Shown: positions 16,288-26,144, counted from the first letter of the stretch. The stretch is 64,000 nucleotides of DNA from Anseongella ginsenosidimutans (GCF_008033235.1 NZ_CP042432.1:558001-622000), one strand, 5' to 3'. The notes: generated by a model from the letters alone, not told the origin. Translations and numbers: made by a program.

Positions 16288-17936
16288 TACAGGTTTTTGG
16301 GATCTTTCCAAATCTCCGGATCATCGTAAAGTTCGCTATCGCTGTATTTTTTTGGCGGCGTTTTAAATCCCGCGGCCAGGAACTTTGCTTTCAGCCGGTC
16401 CAGGCCTTTAAAATCCCCTCCATGAAAAATATTGTCCATTACTTTCCAATAGCCGCTTAAAGCAAACGTTGCCTCCTTCCACTGCCGGGGATGCTTTTTG
16501 CTTAGCGAGTCATTCATGCCAAGACTGATAGCCATGTAAGCTGCACGGGCCTTTGCGTCTCTGTCTTGCTTTAGCAGATCGCTGAGTATCTTTTTTTCCT
16601 GTGCGTCGCTTAACAGTTCTTGCTGCCGCCGGGGAGAGGCCAGATGAATAACAGGCGCCGGCTTCTCAGCCGGGATCTCGTACACGAGGATATTGTTTTT
16701 GACCGTTTTCCGCCCGCCCTGCTCCTGGTTCACCAGCTCAAACAGTTCAATCAAACGGTCGGCAAAGCTGGTGATGGTTTCATTCACGGGCATGTTATCC
16801 CTGGTGGTATTCCTGTAGCGGTCAACGATCAACCATCCTCCGGATCCATTTCCGGTCAGCATATTACGATAACCGGTAGTAACTCCCAGGATCGTACCCA
16901 GCGTAGCCGCATTGCAGTCGGCATCCCAGCCTAAATTAAAGGCCAGTTTCAGGCTTTCGGCAAAATCTCCTTTCCCATAAAGCAAAGCCGTGATAATAGC
17001 GCCTGTATTCAGTTCGGATCCGTTGCTGTCTCTTGTATTTCCGCCTTCTACGCTGTATTTCTCCCGGAGCCTCCGCCGCGTCTCCTTCCAGTCCTTTGGA
17101 TTTTGCGCATGCCAGCGGCGGATGTCCCCGATAATATCCGCAATAACGCTTCCGGTATCCAGAGCGGCAATTCCCGCCTCCAGAACCTTGTTGATATCTT
17201 CTTCAATAAAAGCTGTTGCAATCATCGCGGTAAAGAGCTGGGTCGTTTGTGCCGGCTCCCCCGAAATGGCAGCAGTGGTATAATTCAGGCCAATTTTTGC
17301 TGCCGTCTGTGGCATGGCAGGAACGATGAGCCCGAACGTTTCTGACAGGAACTGGCCGGAAATATTGAATTCGCCCCAGGGGTTAAGTACCATCTTCCCG
17401 GTAAGCGGCGGCTGGATCCCCAGGTCCATAAGATAACGGGCATACCGGTTTGAACACCATATCCGGTCGTTGATCTTTTCTTTCCATAAAGAAGCGATGG
17501 CTTCAGGCGACAGGAACACATTCCTGCTTTTTTGCATTTCAATGATATAGACCCACTCAAAATCCGTATCATCATCCGTTCGGGCTCCTTCGGGAAGGGA
17601 AGGCGTATAGTCCTGAACATTGCCCGGTTCATCGTAATATTTGAATTCATGAGGAAGGCCGTTGAGATTACCAAGCATCTGTCCCAGCAGGCCTCCCCTG
17701 ATCTTGTCTGTAATGGTTTCCACCGGCACTTGTATAATTGTATTCCCGGGAGCTGGAGCAGCCGGGGGAGCGGGAGGAGCAGTTGCCGGGGCGACAGCGG
17801 CTGGCAAAGCAGGAGGAATAACTGCCTGGGCGGGAGCGGCAGCCGGAGCCGCCGCCGGAACGGCCCCTGCCGTTACCAAGAATAACAGGGCGGAAACAGC
17901 GATCAGCCCTGATCTTTCGGTGATATTTAAGATCAT
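16284..17936 (-). CDS. Exported ADP-ribosylglycohydrolase family protein (second of two)
   Basis: The 550-residue protein has a signal peptide (about residues 1-35) and an Ala/Pro-rich linker (to about residue 67). The ADP-ribosylglycohydrolase fold follows: IRGGLLGQMLGNLNGLPHEF, the metal-binding TDDDTDFEW, and the second metal motif LGWDADCNAATLGTILG. These are the Mg2+ ligands of the DraG/ARH family, which cleaves ADP-ribose or related N-glycosides. A C-terminal helical region of about 150 residues has no clear match. The start overlaps the preceding gene by four bases (ATGA). Acting outside the cytoplasm, it would release ribose for the SusC/SusD-permease-ribokinase genes upstream. Its exact substrate is unknown. 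Confidence 0.85.
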   Translation of the reverse strand: MILNITERSGLIAVSALLFLVTAGAVPAAAPAAAPAQAVIPPALPAAVAPATAPPAPPAAPAPGNTIIQVPVETITDKIRGGLLGQMLGNLNGLPHEFKYYDEPGNVQDYTPSLPEGARTDDDTDFEWVYIIEMQKSRNVFLSPEAIASLWKEKINDRIWCSNRYARYLMDLGIQPPLTGKMVLNPWGEFNISGQFLSETFGLIVPAMPQTAAKIGLNYTTAAISGEPAQTTQLFTAMIATAFIEEDINKVLEAGIAALDTGSVIADIIGDIRRWHAQNPKDWKETRRRLREKYSVEGGNTRDSNGSELNTGAIITALLYGKGDFAESLKLAFNLGWDADCNAATLGTILGVTTGYRNMLTGNGSGGWLIVDRYRNTTRDNMPVNETITSFADRLIELFELVNQEQGGRKTVKNNILVYEIPAEKPAPVIHLASPRRQQELLSDAQEKKILSDLLKQDRDAKARAAYMAISLGMNDSLSKKHPRQWKEATFALSGYWKVMDNIFHGGDFKGLDRLKAKFLAAGFKTPPKKYSDSELYDDPEIWKDPKNLY

Positions 17937-19474
17937 TGAATATATTGTTTGTCCTGAACAGGTACGTTTCCAAATACCAGCGCTTCGGTAACCTGGATCT
18001 TTACGCCCTCAGCAGGATTCTTCCACTCGAAAACAACGGTATGCCGTCCGTGGGGCAGATTAAATTTGAAACCTATTTCATCCCGCCGGGTGTTATGGTT
18101 GGCAGGCAGCTTTACTGATTCGGCCAGTTTTCCGTCAATGTACATGTCCACGAGCGCGACATACTCTTCCGGCCCGGTAACACTTCCTTTAAAGATGATC
18201 CCCTTTCCTTCAAAATCAAAGGAGCCTACCTGTTCGATGGTTTTTCGTATCCAGGCTTTCCTGGTAGGATAATGCCCTTCAAATCCGGCTTCCAGGCGAA
18301 CAGGCCGCGGCGCCTGGTAACTGATCTGCACAGCCGTGTCGCTCAGCTTCCCTTCATTTCTTTTAACCACCTCCAGCGCCTGCTCATAGCTCATCCTGTA
18401 CAGGTCATTGAGGGAAGCGTCCGTGTATGCAAAGTTCCTGTCTTCCACCGGCCGGAGCGCCTTGCGGTACTTTTCCGGGATATTGTCGTAGCCGATCATC
18501 GTTCCCAGTATTCCCGCCGCCGAAGCAGGGTTACAATCGGAATCCTGCCCGCAGCGCATGGCAATATCCATTGTTTTTGTAAAATCTCCTTCTCCGTATA
18601 AAAGACCAATAAGAATATAGGCCGAATTAAGGCTTGCATCTATATTGAACGGAACAAACACCCCGTCCGGGCAATACAGATCTTCGGACCAGTTACGTTC
18701 CACTTCAAACCATGCCTGTTTCCAATCGTCCGGGTATTTTTCATAGCTGGCGATCACGCTTTCCATGCAGCGTCTGTATTTACTTCCTTCCGGGATGCTC
18801 TTCAGCGCCTCCGTCACGACCCACTTCACATCATCTGAAACAAAGGCCAGGGAATACATGGCCGCCACATACACCCCGCCGTACCAGCCATCCCCGTAAT
18901 TCATAATATGGCCGATGCTGTCGCTGATCGTACTGGCGGTATTGGCCATTCCCGGCGACATGAGCCCCGCGAAATCCGCTTCGATCTGGAAATCTATGTC
19001 ATCCGCATGGGGGTTATTCATCCAGTGGCCCGATTGGGGAGGCCGGATCCCGTTAAGAATATTGAAGCGGGCGGCCTGGTTGGCATGCCAGAGCGGATAG
19101 GAAGCATTGGCAAAAGCATTAGCGAAAGAATCAACCGGGGCGTCCAGGCCGTATTCCTCGAAAACACGAACGAAGGTCAGGTCCATATATACGTCGTCGT
19201 AGAGCCCGGGAATGTTATCGTACCACCATTCTATACTGGTACTGTCCCACTCCACCGGCACATAGTCCTGTATCATGGTACCGTTGAACTTGAATTCGGT
19301 GTGACCTCCGTAGGTGACGCCGATCGTCTGCCCGGCCCAGCCTCCCTTTATCTTGTCCTGCAGCGTACGTTTATCCAGGCTAATCTGCGACTTATCCTGA
19401 ATGGAGGGCTTTTCAGGAGAGCAGGAAAATACCAGGCAAAGTGTTGCCAGTGCCGGAAGTAATATAGATTTCAT
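17933..19474 (-). CDS. ADP-ribosylglycohydrolase lipoprotein (first of two)
   Basis: The 513-residue protein begins MKSILLPALATLCLVFSC, a lipoprotein signal with the cysteine at residue 18. The catalytic domain has IKGGWAGQTIGVTYGGHTEF, a DD pair in GLYDDVYMDLTF in place of the classic TDDT motif, and MRCGQDSDCNPASAAGILG with the second metal-binding D-x-D. From about residue 395 it carries a beta-sandwich-like domain (FEGKGIIFKGSVTGPEEYVALVDMYIDG), possibly sugar-binding. Sequence and domain plan differ from the neighbour at 16284, so this is not a recent duplicate. It lies 41 bases after susD and is likely anchored in the outer membrane. Confidence 0.85.
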   Translation of the reverse strand: MKSILLPALATLCLVFSCSPEKPSIQDKSQISLDKRTLQDKIKGGWAGQTIGVTYGGHTEFKFNGTMIQDYVPVEWDSTSIEWWYDNIPGLYDDVYMDLTFVRVFEEYGLDAPVDSFANAFANASYPLWHANQAARFNILNGIRPPQSGHWMNNPHADDIDFQIEADFAGLMSPGMANTASTISDSIGHIMNYGDGWYGGVYVAAMYSLAFVSDDVKWVVTEALKSIPEGSKYRRCMESVIASYEKYPDDWKQAWFEVERNWSEDLYCPDGVFVPFNIDASLNSAYILIGLLYGEGDFTKTMDIAMRCGQDSDCNPASAAGILGTMIGYDNIPEKYRKALRPVEDRNFAYTDASLNDLYRMSYEQALEVVKRNEGKLSDTAVQISYQAPRPVRLEAGFEGHYPTRKAWIRKTIEQVGSFDFEGKGIIFKGSVTGPEEYVALVDMYIDGKLAESVKLPANHNTRRDEIGFKFNLPHGRHTVVFEWKNPAEGVKIQVTEALVFGNVPVQDKQYIQ

Positions 19475-19515
19475 CGTTGTTTTATTAAATGTTCGTGACA
19501 GGGCATTCCTCTTTA

Positions 19516-21090
19516 TCAGGGATTATAACCGGGATTCTGCGGAAAGTTTTCTTTTCCCATAATATTCAGCTCCGAATTAGGCAAGGGCCAGCGGATATTA
19601 TGTTCCTGGATATTTGTACGAGGCAGCAGGTAGTTTTCCGCCGTATAGGGATTTTCTTCGCCTGCATATTGCCTTACCTGGCTGATCAGCTTGCCGATTC
19701 GCTTCAGGAAGAACCAGCGATGCCCTTCCAGCCCAAGTTCACGGGCCTGTTCGTCCATGATCATTTGCTCCGTGATGGTTCCGGTTTCGGGAGCATTTCC
19801 TGCTCTTGTCCAGGTTTTATTGTAATATTTCAAGGCATTCGTATTATCGCCGTTCCGCATGTACGCTTCTGCGGCGAAGAGGTAGGTCTGTGCCAGGCGA
19901 TAGACCATAAAATCCTTATAAGACCAGCCATCATCAGGTGAGGATACGGTCCATTGATCCACAAATTTGGTGGTAGTCGGATGGAAAGCAGTATAGTAAA
20001 GGCTTTTATTTTCCTCGGTAACCTTTACCACGTCGCCAACTTTTGTACCCGCCGGCATGCCGGGAACAACCTTGGTAACAATGTATTCGGTTTTATAAAA
20101 TTGCTGGTAACGCTGATCATGTTCCTGGTCATACAGGCCGAACAAATAGGCATTCGGGTACATCCACCCCCATCCCCAACCGCCGTTCAGGAAACTCCGT
20201 TCACCGCATACTTTATCGTACCAAGGAATAAAATGCGACTGCATCCTGTTGGTGGCGACATCGTATCCGCCCTTGGCGCTTCGCAATATATAGAGTGATT
20301 CGCTGTGATCCAGTTTAGCGCCGGAGAACAATTGATCAAGCGGGACCAATGCATAGCCGGTATGCTTAAAGATCTCTTCGGTCTGCTTAATGGCTTCGGA
20401 CCAGTTTTCCTGCCACATGGCCACGTTAGCTTTGATATGGCGGGCAAGCGCTTCGGTTACCTTACCGGGATCGCGTATGCCTTTATCCAGGTTCTCAATG
20501 GCATAATCCAGGTCGGAATTCACCAGGGCATAGATCTCTTCCGGGGTCGCGGGACGGTAATCTCTTGGCTGGTTTACGTTTTCCGGAGTAGTAGGTTCGG
20601 TATTCAGCCAGATGCGGTCGTATTTCTTGAATAGCCAGAAATAAGAGTGCGCCCTGAAATACCTTGCCTGGGCGATGGTATTTTTCACTTCCGGGTTTGA
20701 TTCCGCCAGCTGCTCTCCATAGTAGATGATTTCATTGGCCTTGCCAATCACGGAATAGTGGTATTTCCAGATGGTGGAAGCTACGCCGTCCCCGTTCTGC
20801 ATCTCAATCTTATCGTATATCCGATAGCCGTTGGCAGGCCCTCCGTTCATTACCGTAATATCCGTACCGCCGATGATCGACAGTATCTCCGCTCCATCCC
20901 ACCACGCGCCGTCGCGTGGCCCGCGCTGCTCGAGTACGTACAAGCCGATCATGGCTTTTTCAAGCCCGGCTGGCGTCGAATATAGTTCTACCGAGGTCAG
21001 GCTGGTTTCGCTTTCCTCCATGAGCTGCTCCGTGCAGCTTGTCGCTGTAAGTGCGAACAGGGCGACAATTATTGTGAATAGCTTCTTCAT
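19516..21090 (-). CDS. SusD/RagB-family outer-membrane ligand-binding lipoprotein
   Basis: The 524-residue protein starts MKKLFTIIVALFALTATSC, a lipoprotein signal. It has typical SusD features: early TSVELYSTPAGLEKAMIGLY, the TPR-like stretch AQARYFRAHSYFWLFKKYDRIWLN followed by EIYALVNSDLDYAIENLD, and the C-terminal YRLAQTYLFAAEAYMRNGDNTNALKYYNKTWTRAGN with ERGHRW-like LGLEGHRWFFLKRIGKL. SusD proteins cap their SusC partner and capture the ligand at the cell surface. The adjacent susC lies 11 bases upstream. In this locus the ligand is probably ribose or a nucleoside/ADP-ribose compound rather than a polysaccharide. Confidence 0.95.
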   Translation of the reverse strand: MKKLFTIIVALFALTATSCTEQLMEESETSLTSVELYSTPAGLEKAMIGLYVLEQRGPRDGAWWDGAEILSIIGGTDITVMNGGPANGYRIYDKIEMQNGDGVASTIWKYHYSVIGKANEIIYYGEQLAESNPEVKNTIAQARYFRAHSYFWLFKKYDRIWLNTEPTTPENVNQPRDYRPATPEEIYALVNSDLDYAIENLDKGIRDPGKVTEALARHIKANVAMWQENWSEAIKQTEEIFKHTGYALVPLDQLFSGAKLDHSESLYILRSAKGGYDVATNRMQSHFIPWYDKVCGERSFLNGGWGWGWMYPNAYLFGLYDQEHDQRYQQFYKTEYIVTKVVPGMPAGTKVGDVVKVTEENKSLYYTAFHPTTTKFVDQWTVSSPDDGWSYKDFMVYRLAQTYLFAAEAYMRNGDNTNALKYYNKTWTRAGNAPETGTITEQMIMDEQARELGLEGHRWFFLKRIGKLISQVRQYAGEENPYTAENYLLPRTNIQEHNIRWPLPNSELNIMGKENFPQNPGYNP

Positions 21091-21101
21091 GATACGCAGT
21101 A

Positions 21102-24100
21102 TTAAAAGGTAATATCTAATCCGAATTGCACGACCCGGGCTTCAGGGTAGTCACCGGGGTTTGATTCGGGGCTATAGGATTGATAATCAGTGAACGTAAG
21201 GAAATTCTCCAGGCCGGCGTAGATCCGCAATGACTTCACAAAAGCCTGGCTGGCAAGAGAAGCGGGCAGCGTGTAGCCCAGGGTGACATTCCGTAAACGT
21301 ACATAGGACGCATCCTGATAGCCGGTGACATTCAGGTAAGGATTGTTCATGCCGGATTCCCTGGGCCGGGGCGCTGTGTTTGAGGGATTTTCCGGTGTCC
21401 AGTAGTCCACCTTTAAGCCATTGGTCAGCCCGGTCAGGGCGCCGCCTGAATTACTGTCAAACAGATAGTGGTTCAGTTTGTAAACCCCGTTTACCCAGTA
21501 AAGATCCCAATACAGGTCAAAACCCTTGAATTTAAACGAAGAATTGAGCGAGGCGATGAATTTGGGGTCTCTGTTGTAAAGTATTTTATCGTCTTCATTG
21601 ATCAGGTCATCATTGTTCAGGTCTTCCACACGAACATCTCCCGCCTGGGCGTTCAATGTCGGGTGTGCGTCCATAAAGGCCTGGTCAGAAGCCTGCCAGA
21701 TACCGGCGAATTTATAATCGAAATAGGAGTTAACGGATTCCCCGATGAACCAATTGTTCCTCAGGTCATTCAAGGGTTTCCCTTCTTCATCGGTCCTTCC
21801 GTCTATCTTTACCAGTTTGTTGACGTTCCTGGAAAACATCAGGCCCACGTTCCATTGCAAATCATTTTTCATGAGAGGTACCAGGTTCACCATGACCTCT
21901 ACCCCTGAATTCCGGACTTCGCCAAGGTTCACCGTTTGGGAAGTATAACCCAGGATATTGGGCAGGGACTTATTAACCAGCAAGTCAATCGTACGGGTAT
22001 TATAATACTCTATGGACCCGGAAATCCTGTTGTTCAATAAACCGAAATCCAGTCCTATATTGGAGGATAAGGAAGTTTCCCACTTGAGATCCGGGTTGTA
22101 TAAGGAAGAAGAAGGAAGAAAGCCGGAGGTAATGGCCGGAGTTCCCGCGTTATTCATGAGGATACCCTGATACAGGACGGTAACGCCCAGGGAATTATAA
22201 GGGGAAATTGCCTGGTTGCCTACCGCTCCGTAGCTGACGCGCAATTTCAAATCATCAAGCCAAAGGCTTTCTTTCAGGAATTCTTCCTGGGATACCCTCC
22301 ACATTAATGAACCGGAAGGAAAATATCCGAATTTATTATTGGCGCCGAATACGGAAGAACCGTCCGCCCGCATGGTAAAGGTAGCAAGGTATTTATCCAG
22401 CATACTGTATCGCAGGCGGCCCATAAAGGATAATATTTTGCGGTCAGAGATTCCGCGCGTGGGAATATTCGCTTCCTGCGCGCTTCCTATCCCGTCCGCC
22501 CCGAAAATATCGGAAGGAAAGTCGGTCGCTGAAGTCCCAATGGATTCGTAGCGGATCTTGTTGATACTTTGCACCAGGGTGACGTCCAGGCGATGGATAT
22601 CCATGTCTTTATTATAGGAAAGGATGTTTTCCAGCAGAAAGTCCGTGTTTTTCGATTCGGATACCGAACCGTTCCCATTGTAGATCCGACCGTTCTGATG
22701 AAGGCTTGTCTGGTAGAATTTGTTGGCGGAACCGTTGTTATTTACGCTTGTGTTCAACTTATAACTCAGGTCTTCCAGAATATCCCACTCGACAAACATA
22801 TTGGCCAGTAAATTATTATACCTGGAAACATTGGATGATTCCTGCGAATTCCAGAGCGGGTTCGTGCTGTTCGACTCCCCTATTATATAATTCAGGTTGC
22901 CGTTCTCATCATAGGGCGTAGCATAGGGCGGCGCCGTCAGATGACGGTAGAATCCATCCCAGGAGCCGTCTTCGAACGTTTGCTTGCCATAGGAATAAGC
23001 AATGTTCCCACCCAGGGTCAGGTTGCTCAGGAGCTGGTGATCCAGGTTCAGGCGAAAATTGGTCCTGTTATACCCCGCGTCCCTGGCCAGTCCCTGCTGG
23101 TCCATATTTGCCGCTGAAAACAACAAGCGGGTACGGTCTGTACCTGAACGTACGCTGGCGTTATAGTGCCGCTGCCAGGCGTCGCGGATCATCAGTTTCT
23201 CCCAATCCGCTGTTTGATTGTTTTTTATGGCCGACAAGATAGCGGCCGGAAAAGCTTGTTCATCAGTCGGGTATTCCCCGCCATTCTTGGTGCGTACGGC
23301 TTCCCGCCGAAGCTGAGCCCATTCGTCCGGCGAGTAAACATCAAAATTACGCTTAAGCTGATGCAGCGACTGCACCGTGCTTACGTCCACCTGGAACGTA
23401 TTGGCCTTCGCCCGTTTGGTGGTTACCAGGACCACGCCGTTGGCCGCCCGGGCGCCGTAAATGGCCGTTGACGCCGCGTCCTTCAGCACCTCGATCGTGG
23501 CAATGTCATTGATGTTCACATTATCAACATCCGAAACCGGAACTCCGTCAAGTACAAACAAGGGGCTGTTCCCGCCATTCAGCGACCGTGTACCGCGAAT
23601 GGTAATGTTTGACCATCCTCCCGGACGGGCGTTACCCTGCGTAATATACACGCCTGATGCCTTGCCGCGAAGAAGCTCGGAGATGCTGGTGGAGGATTGC
23701 TGCGCCAGGTCATCCGCATCAATAGACACAATGGAACCGGATATATCGCTTTTTTTCTGGACACCATAACCGACCACGACCACTTCTTCCAGGTTGATAT
23801 AATCAGGAACAAGAAGGATATCAAGGCTGGTTTCTCCATTCAGGGGGATTACCTGGCTTTGATACCCGACAAACGAGACTTCTAGCAAAGCTTCGGCGGA
23901 AGAAAGTTGAATGGAATATTCTCCGTTCTCATTGGTTACCACGCCGTTTGCCTGCCCAGGCTCCCTTACACTCGCACTTTCCAGGGGAGTTCCGGTGATA
24001 CTGTCGGTTATTCGCCCTGTTACCCGTACCTGCGCGATCACAAACTGGCTGAACAGCACAAACATGGCGATCGTAAACACAGTTTTAGTCAATTTTCCTT

Positions 24101-24104
24101 TCAT
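21102..24104 (-). CDS. SusC/RagA-family TonB-dependent outer-membrane transporter
   Basis: The 1000-residue protein has a signal peptide (about residues 1-24) and a carboxypeptidase-like domain (VRVTGRITDSITGTPLESASV). The SusC plug signature follows: EEVVVVGYGVQKKSDISGSI, SISELLRGKASGV, VLDGVPVSDVDNVNINDIATIEVLKDAAS, IYGARAANGVVLVTTK. A long beta-barrel ends in the aromatic terminus VVQFGLDITF. There is no N-terminal STN domain, so no sign of anti-sigma signalling. It imports the SusD-captured ligand using TonB energy. It is followed by susD and preceded by the sugar permease gene. Confidence 0.96.
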   Translation of the reverse strand: MKGKLTKTVFTIAMFVLFSQFVIAQVRVTGRITDSITGTPLESASVREPGQANGVVTNENGEYSIQLSSAEALLEVSFVGYQSQVIPLNGETSLDILLVPDYINLEEVVVVGYGVQKKSDISGSIVSIDADDLAQQSSTSISELLRGKASGVYITQGNARPGGWSNITIRGTRSLNGGNSPLFVLDGVPVSDVDNVNINDIATIEVLKDAASTAIYGARAANGVVLVTTKRAKANTFQVDVSTVQSLHQLKRNFDVYSPDEWAQLRREAVRTKNGGEYPTDEQAFPAAILSAIKNNQTADWEKLMIRDAWQRHYNASVRSGTDRTRLLFSAANMDQQGLARDAGYNRTNFRLNLDHQLLSNLTLGGNIAYSYGKQTFEDGSWDGFYRHLTAPPYATPYDENGNLNYIIGESNSTNPLWNSQESSNVSRYNNLLANMFVEWDILEDLSYKLNTSVNNNGSANKFYQTSLHQNGRIYNGNGSVSESKNTDFLLENILSYNKDMDIHRLDVTLVQSINKIRYESIGTSATDFPSDIFGADGIGSAQEANIPTRGISDRKILSFMGRLRYSMLDKYLATFTMRADGSSVFGANNKFGYFPSGSLMWRVSQEEFLKESLWLDDLKLRVSYGAVGNQAISPYNSLGVTVLYQGILMNNAGTPAITSGFLPSSSLYNPDLKWETSLSSNIGLDFGLLNNRISGSIEYYNTRTIDLLVNKSLPNILGYTSQTVNLGEVRNSGVEVMVNLVPLMKNDLQWNVGLMFSRNVNKLVKIDGRTDEEGKPLNDLRNNWFIGESVNSYFDYKFAGIWQASDQAFMDAHPTLNAQAGDVRVEDLNNDDLINEDDKILYNRDPKFIASLNSSFKFKGFDLYWDLYWVNGVYKLNHYLFDSNSGGALTGLTNGLKVDYWTPENPSNTAPRPRESGMNNPYLNVTGYQDASYVRLRNVTLGYTLPASLASQAFVKSLRIYAGLENFLTFTDYQSYSPESNPGDYPEARVVQFGLDITF

Positions 24105-24144
24105 GTATTTTGGTATTTTGGTTATGTTATTCTAAAAGCTAAGA

Positions 24145-25149
24145 TCATTTTCCGGCGGCGATGATGAGGCCTAGCCCCAGCACGAACAGGAGGAACATGC
24201 CTGCAATGAGTTGGTTGACACTTTTGGAAGCGCCTTTAAATTCTTTCCAGATAAGGACTCCCCAGAGAGCAGCTACAAGTGTGGCTCCTTGTCCGAGCCC
24301 ATAGGAAATGGCCGGGCCGGCCTTTCCCGCTGCAATCAGGTTGAACAAATTTCCAAGCCCCCAGATGCATCCTCCAAGTATCCCGACAAAATGCAATCCC
24401 AGGCGGCCTTTGAAATAGGCCGCATAGCTGATGGGCGCGCCTTCAAGAGGCTTGCGCATTAATACGGTATTGAACACAAGATTGCTCGCAACAATTCCGG
24501 CGGCAAATATTACGAAAGCAGTATAAGGCGTCATTTTACCCGCAGCAGGCTCCCTAAAATTTTCCAGCTCCATGCCGGCTGCAATAAACGGATAGAAAGT
24601 AGACATCAGCCCGCCCGCAACGATCGCGATCAGGATCCACTTGCCGACCTCCTTTTTCCCGGCCTTGCCGGAATGTTTGCTATAGGCGACAGCATTCAGG
24701 ATAATTGCCAATACCACAAGCGCCACGCCTGCAAATAATAACAGCGGATCTCCTTTGCTGGCCAGGTAATAGTTCAGTACCACGCCTATTACCAGGGCCA
24801 GGCCAATCCCGATGGGGAAGGCGACTGCCATACCGGCTCCCGCGATGGCCGCGGTGAGGAGAATATTGGCAAGGTTGAACACCACCCCTCCGATAACGGC
24901 GGTTCGGATATTATCCGGATGGGCTTGCGCGATATCCTCAAGAAAAGGGCGGCCGGATTCACCGGTACTGCCTAATGTAAAGGCTCCGATAATGGCAAGG
25001 AGCAGGATTCCCAGTACATAATCCCAATAGAATAGCTCAAACCGCCATTCCTTTCCCACCAACTTCTGCGTGTTGGCCCAGGAGCCCCAGCAGAGCATCG
25101 TGATCAGGCAGCATATAACTGCAAGGGCATAATTTTCTACAATGAACAT
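24145..25149 (-). CDS. GRP/RhaT-like sugar permease
   Basis: The 334-residue protein is almost entirely hydrophobic, with about ten membrane helices. It begins with ALAVICCLITMLCWGSWANTQKL, the start typical of the GRP (glucose/ribose porter) part of the drug/metabolite transporter superfamily. GMAVAFPIGIGLALVIGVVLNYY and a conserved second half, LGLHFVGILGGCIWGLGNLFNL, follow. It lies between the ribokinase gene and susC and is therefore the likely inner-membrane ribose importer of this locus. The substrate is inferred from context. Confidence 0.88.
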   Translation of the reverse strand: MFIVENYALAVICCLITMLCWGSWANTQKLVGKEWRFELFYWDYVLGILLLAIIGAFTLGSTGESGRPFLEDIAQAHPDNIRTAVIGGVVFNLANILLTAAIAGAGMAVAFPIGIGLALVIGVVLNYYLASKGDPLLLFAGVALVVLAIILNAVAYSKHSGKAGKKEVGKWILIAIVAGGLMSTFYPFIAAGMELENFREPAAGKMTPYTAFVIFAAGIVASNLVFNTVLMRKPLEGAPISYAAYFKGRLGLHFVGILGGCIWGLGNLFNLIAAGKAGPAISYGLGQGATLVAALWGVLIWKEFKGASKSVNQLIAGMFLLFVLGLGLIIAAGK

Positions 25150-25161
25150 ATGATTCAGGTT

Positions 25162-26087
25162 CTATTTTACAGCATGCAATAACACTTCATTCCTGTAGGG
25201 GATGGACGACTGCGCTCCGAACCGGGTAACGGCAATAGCCGCCGCCCGGCAGGCAAATGAAACTGCCTCCACCAGGGTTTTCCCTTCGGCCAGCGCCGTG
25301 ACCAGCGCACCGTTAAAAACATCCCCGGCGGCGGTCGTATCCACCGTTTCTACCTCCGGGGCGGGTATATGATGGAAGGCGCCATTGTCCATCACTACCG
25401 CTCCTCGTTTTCCCAGCGTGATGATCACGCTTTTAACGCCCTGGCGGATGATATTTTCGGCCGCCTCCCGGGCGCTGGCAATATCTTTTATTTCAATACC
25501 GGATAACATTTCGGCTTCGTTCTCATTTGGTGTGATCACGTCAATGAGGTGGAAAAGCTCCGGGATCAGGTTATTGGCCGGGGCCGGGTTAAGAACAACC
25601 ATAAGTCCCCGCTCCCTGGCATAGCGGGCCGCAAATTCCACGGTTTCCATGGGAATTTCCAGCTGAATAAGCAGGATGGTACCGTCGGAATGTTTATCCA
25701 GGGCTTCGGCTACATTCTCAGGCTGCAGGTTGGCATTGGCTCCGGGAGCGACGACAATACTGTTTTCACCTGCCTGGTCCACCGTGATCATCGCGATCCC
25801 TGAGGGGGCGCCGGGATCCGAGAACACGCCTGTAATATCAACACCTTCCTGATCGAACAGCTGCGCAGACTGCTTTCCGAAGATATCATCGCCTATCTTC
25901 CCGATAAATGTTGCATGTCCCCCAGGCGGGCGACAGCAACTGCCTGGTTTGCACCTTTTCCGCCGGGGTTCATAAAGAATTCTCCCCCCAGCACCGTTTC
26001 CCCGGGCTTTGGTATGTGATCTGTTTTCACGACCATGTCCATATTTATACTTCCTACCACCAGAATTTTTCTGTCACGCATATACAT
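25162..26087 (-). CDS. rbsK: Ribokinase, with an apparent one-base frameshift
   Basis: Two frames give a 308-residue PfkB-family kinase, the usual ribokinase length. The first starts at ATG 26087 (an ATG two codons on is possible) and has [10 protein letters not shown] and [17 protein letters not shown]. The second has [18 protein letters not shown], the anion hole and catalytic base in [13 protein letters not shown], and a monovalent-cation region near the end. The break is the five-C run 25919-25923 (G on the coding strand); a sixth base restores [19 protein letters not shown]. Ribokinase makes ribose-5-phosphate from ribose. It leads the locus and sets its likely substrate. It is probably intact in the organism. 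Confidence 0.88.
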
Positions 26088-26136
26088 TGATTAGGGGAAA
26101 AGCCCCGGTTAAGATTAAAATGTGAGTCGCTCTAGC

Positions 26137-26144
26137 CAAATATA
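26137..26144 (-). promoter_or_regulatory. Candidate -7 box of the ribose locus
   Basis: On the minus strand this reads TATATTTG, a match to TAnnTTTG, 50 bases upstream of the ribokinase ATG in the 203-base divergent gap. The -33 element is weak (TTTC at about 17 bases). The gap also holds the promoter of the divergent gene at 26291 and is strongly AT-rich on that side. Confidence 0.4.

Noticed and set aside
16284-26087. Polysaccharide utilisation locus
   Set aside because: SusC/SusD are present but no polysaccharide-type glycoside hydrolase, lyase or sulfatase is in the operon; ribokinase and ADP-ribosylglycohydrolases point to ribose.
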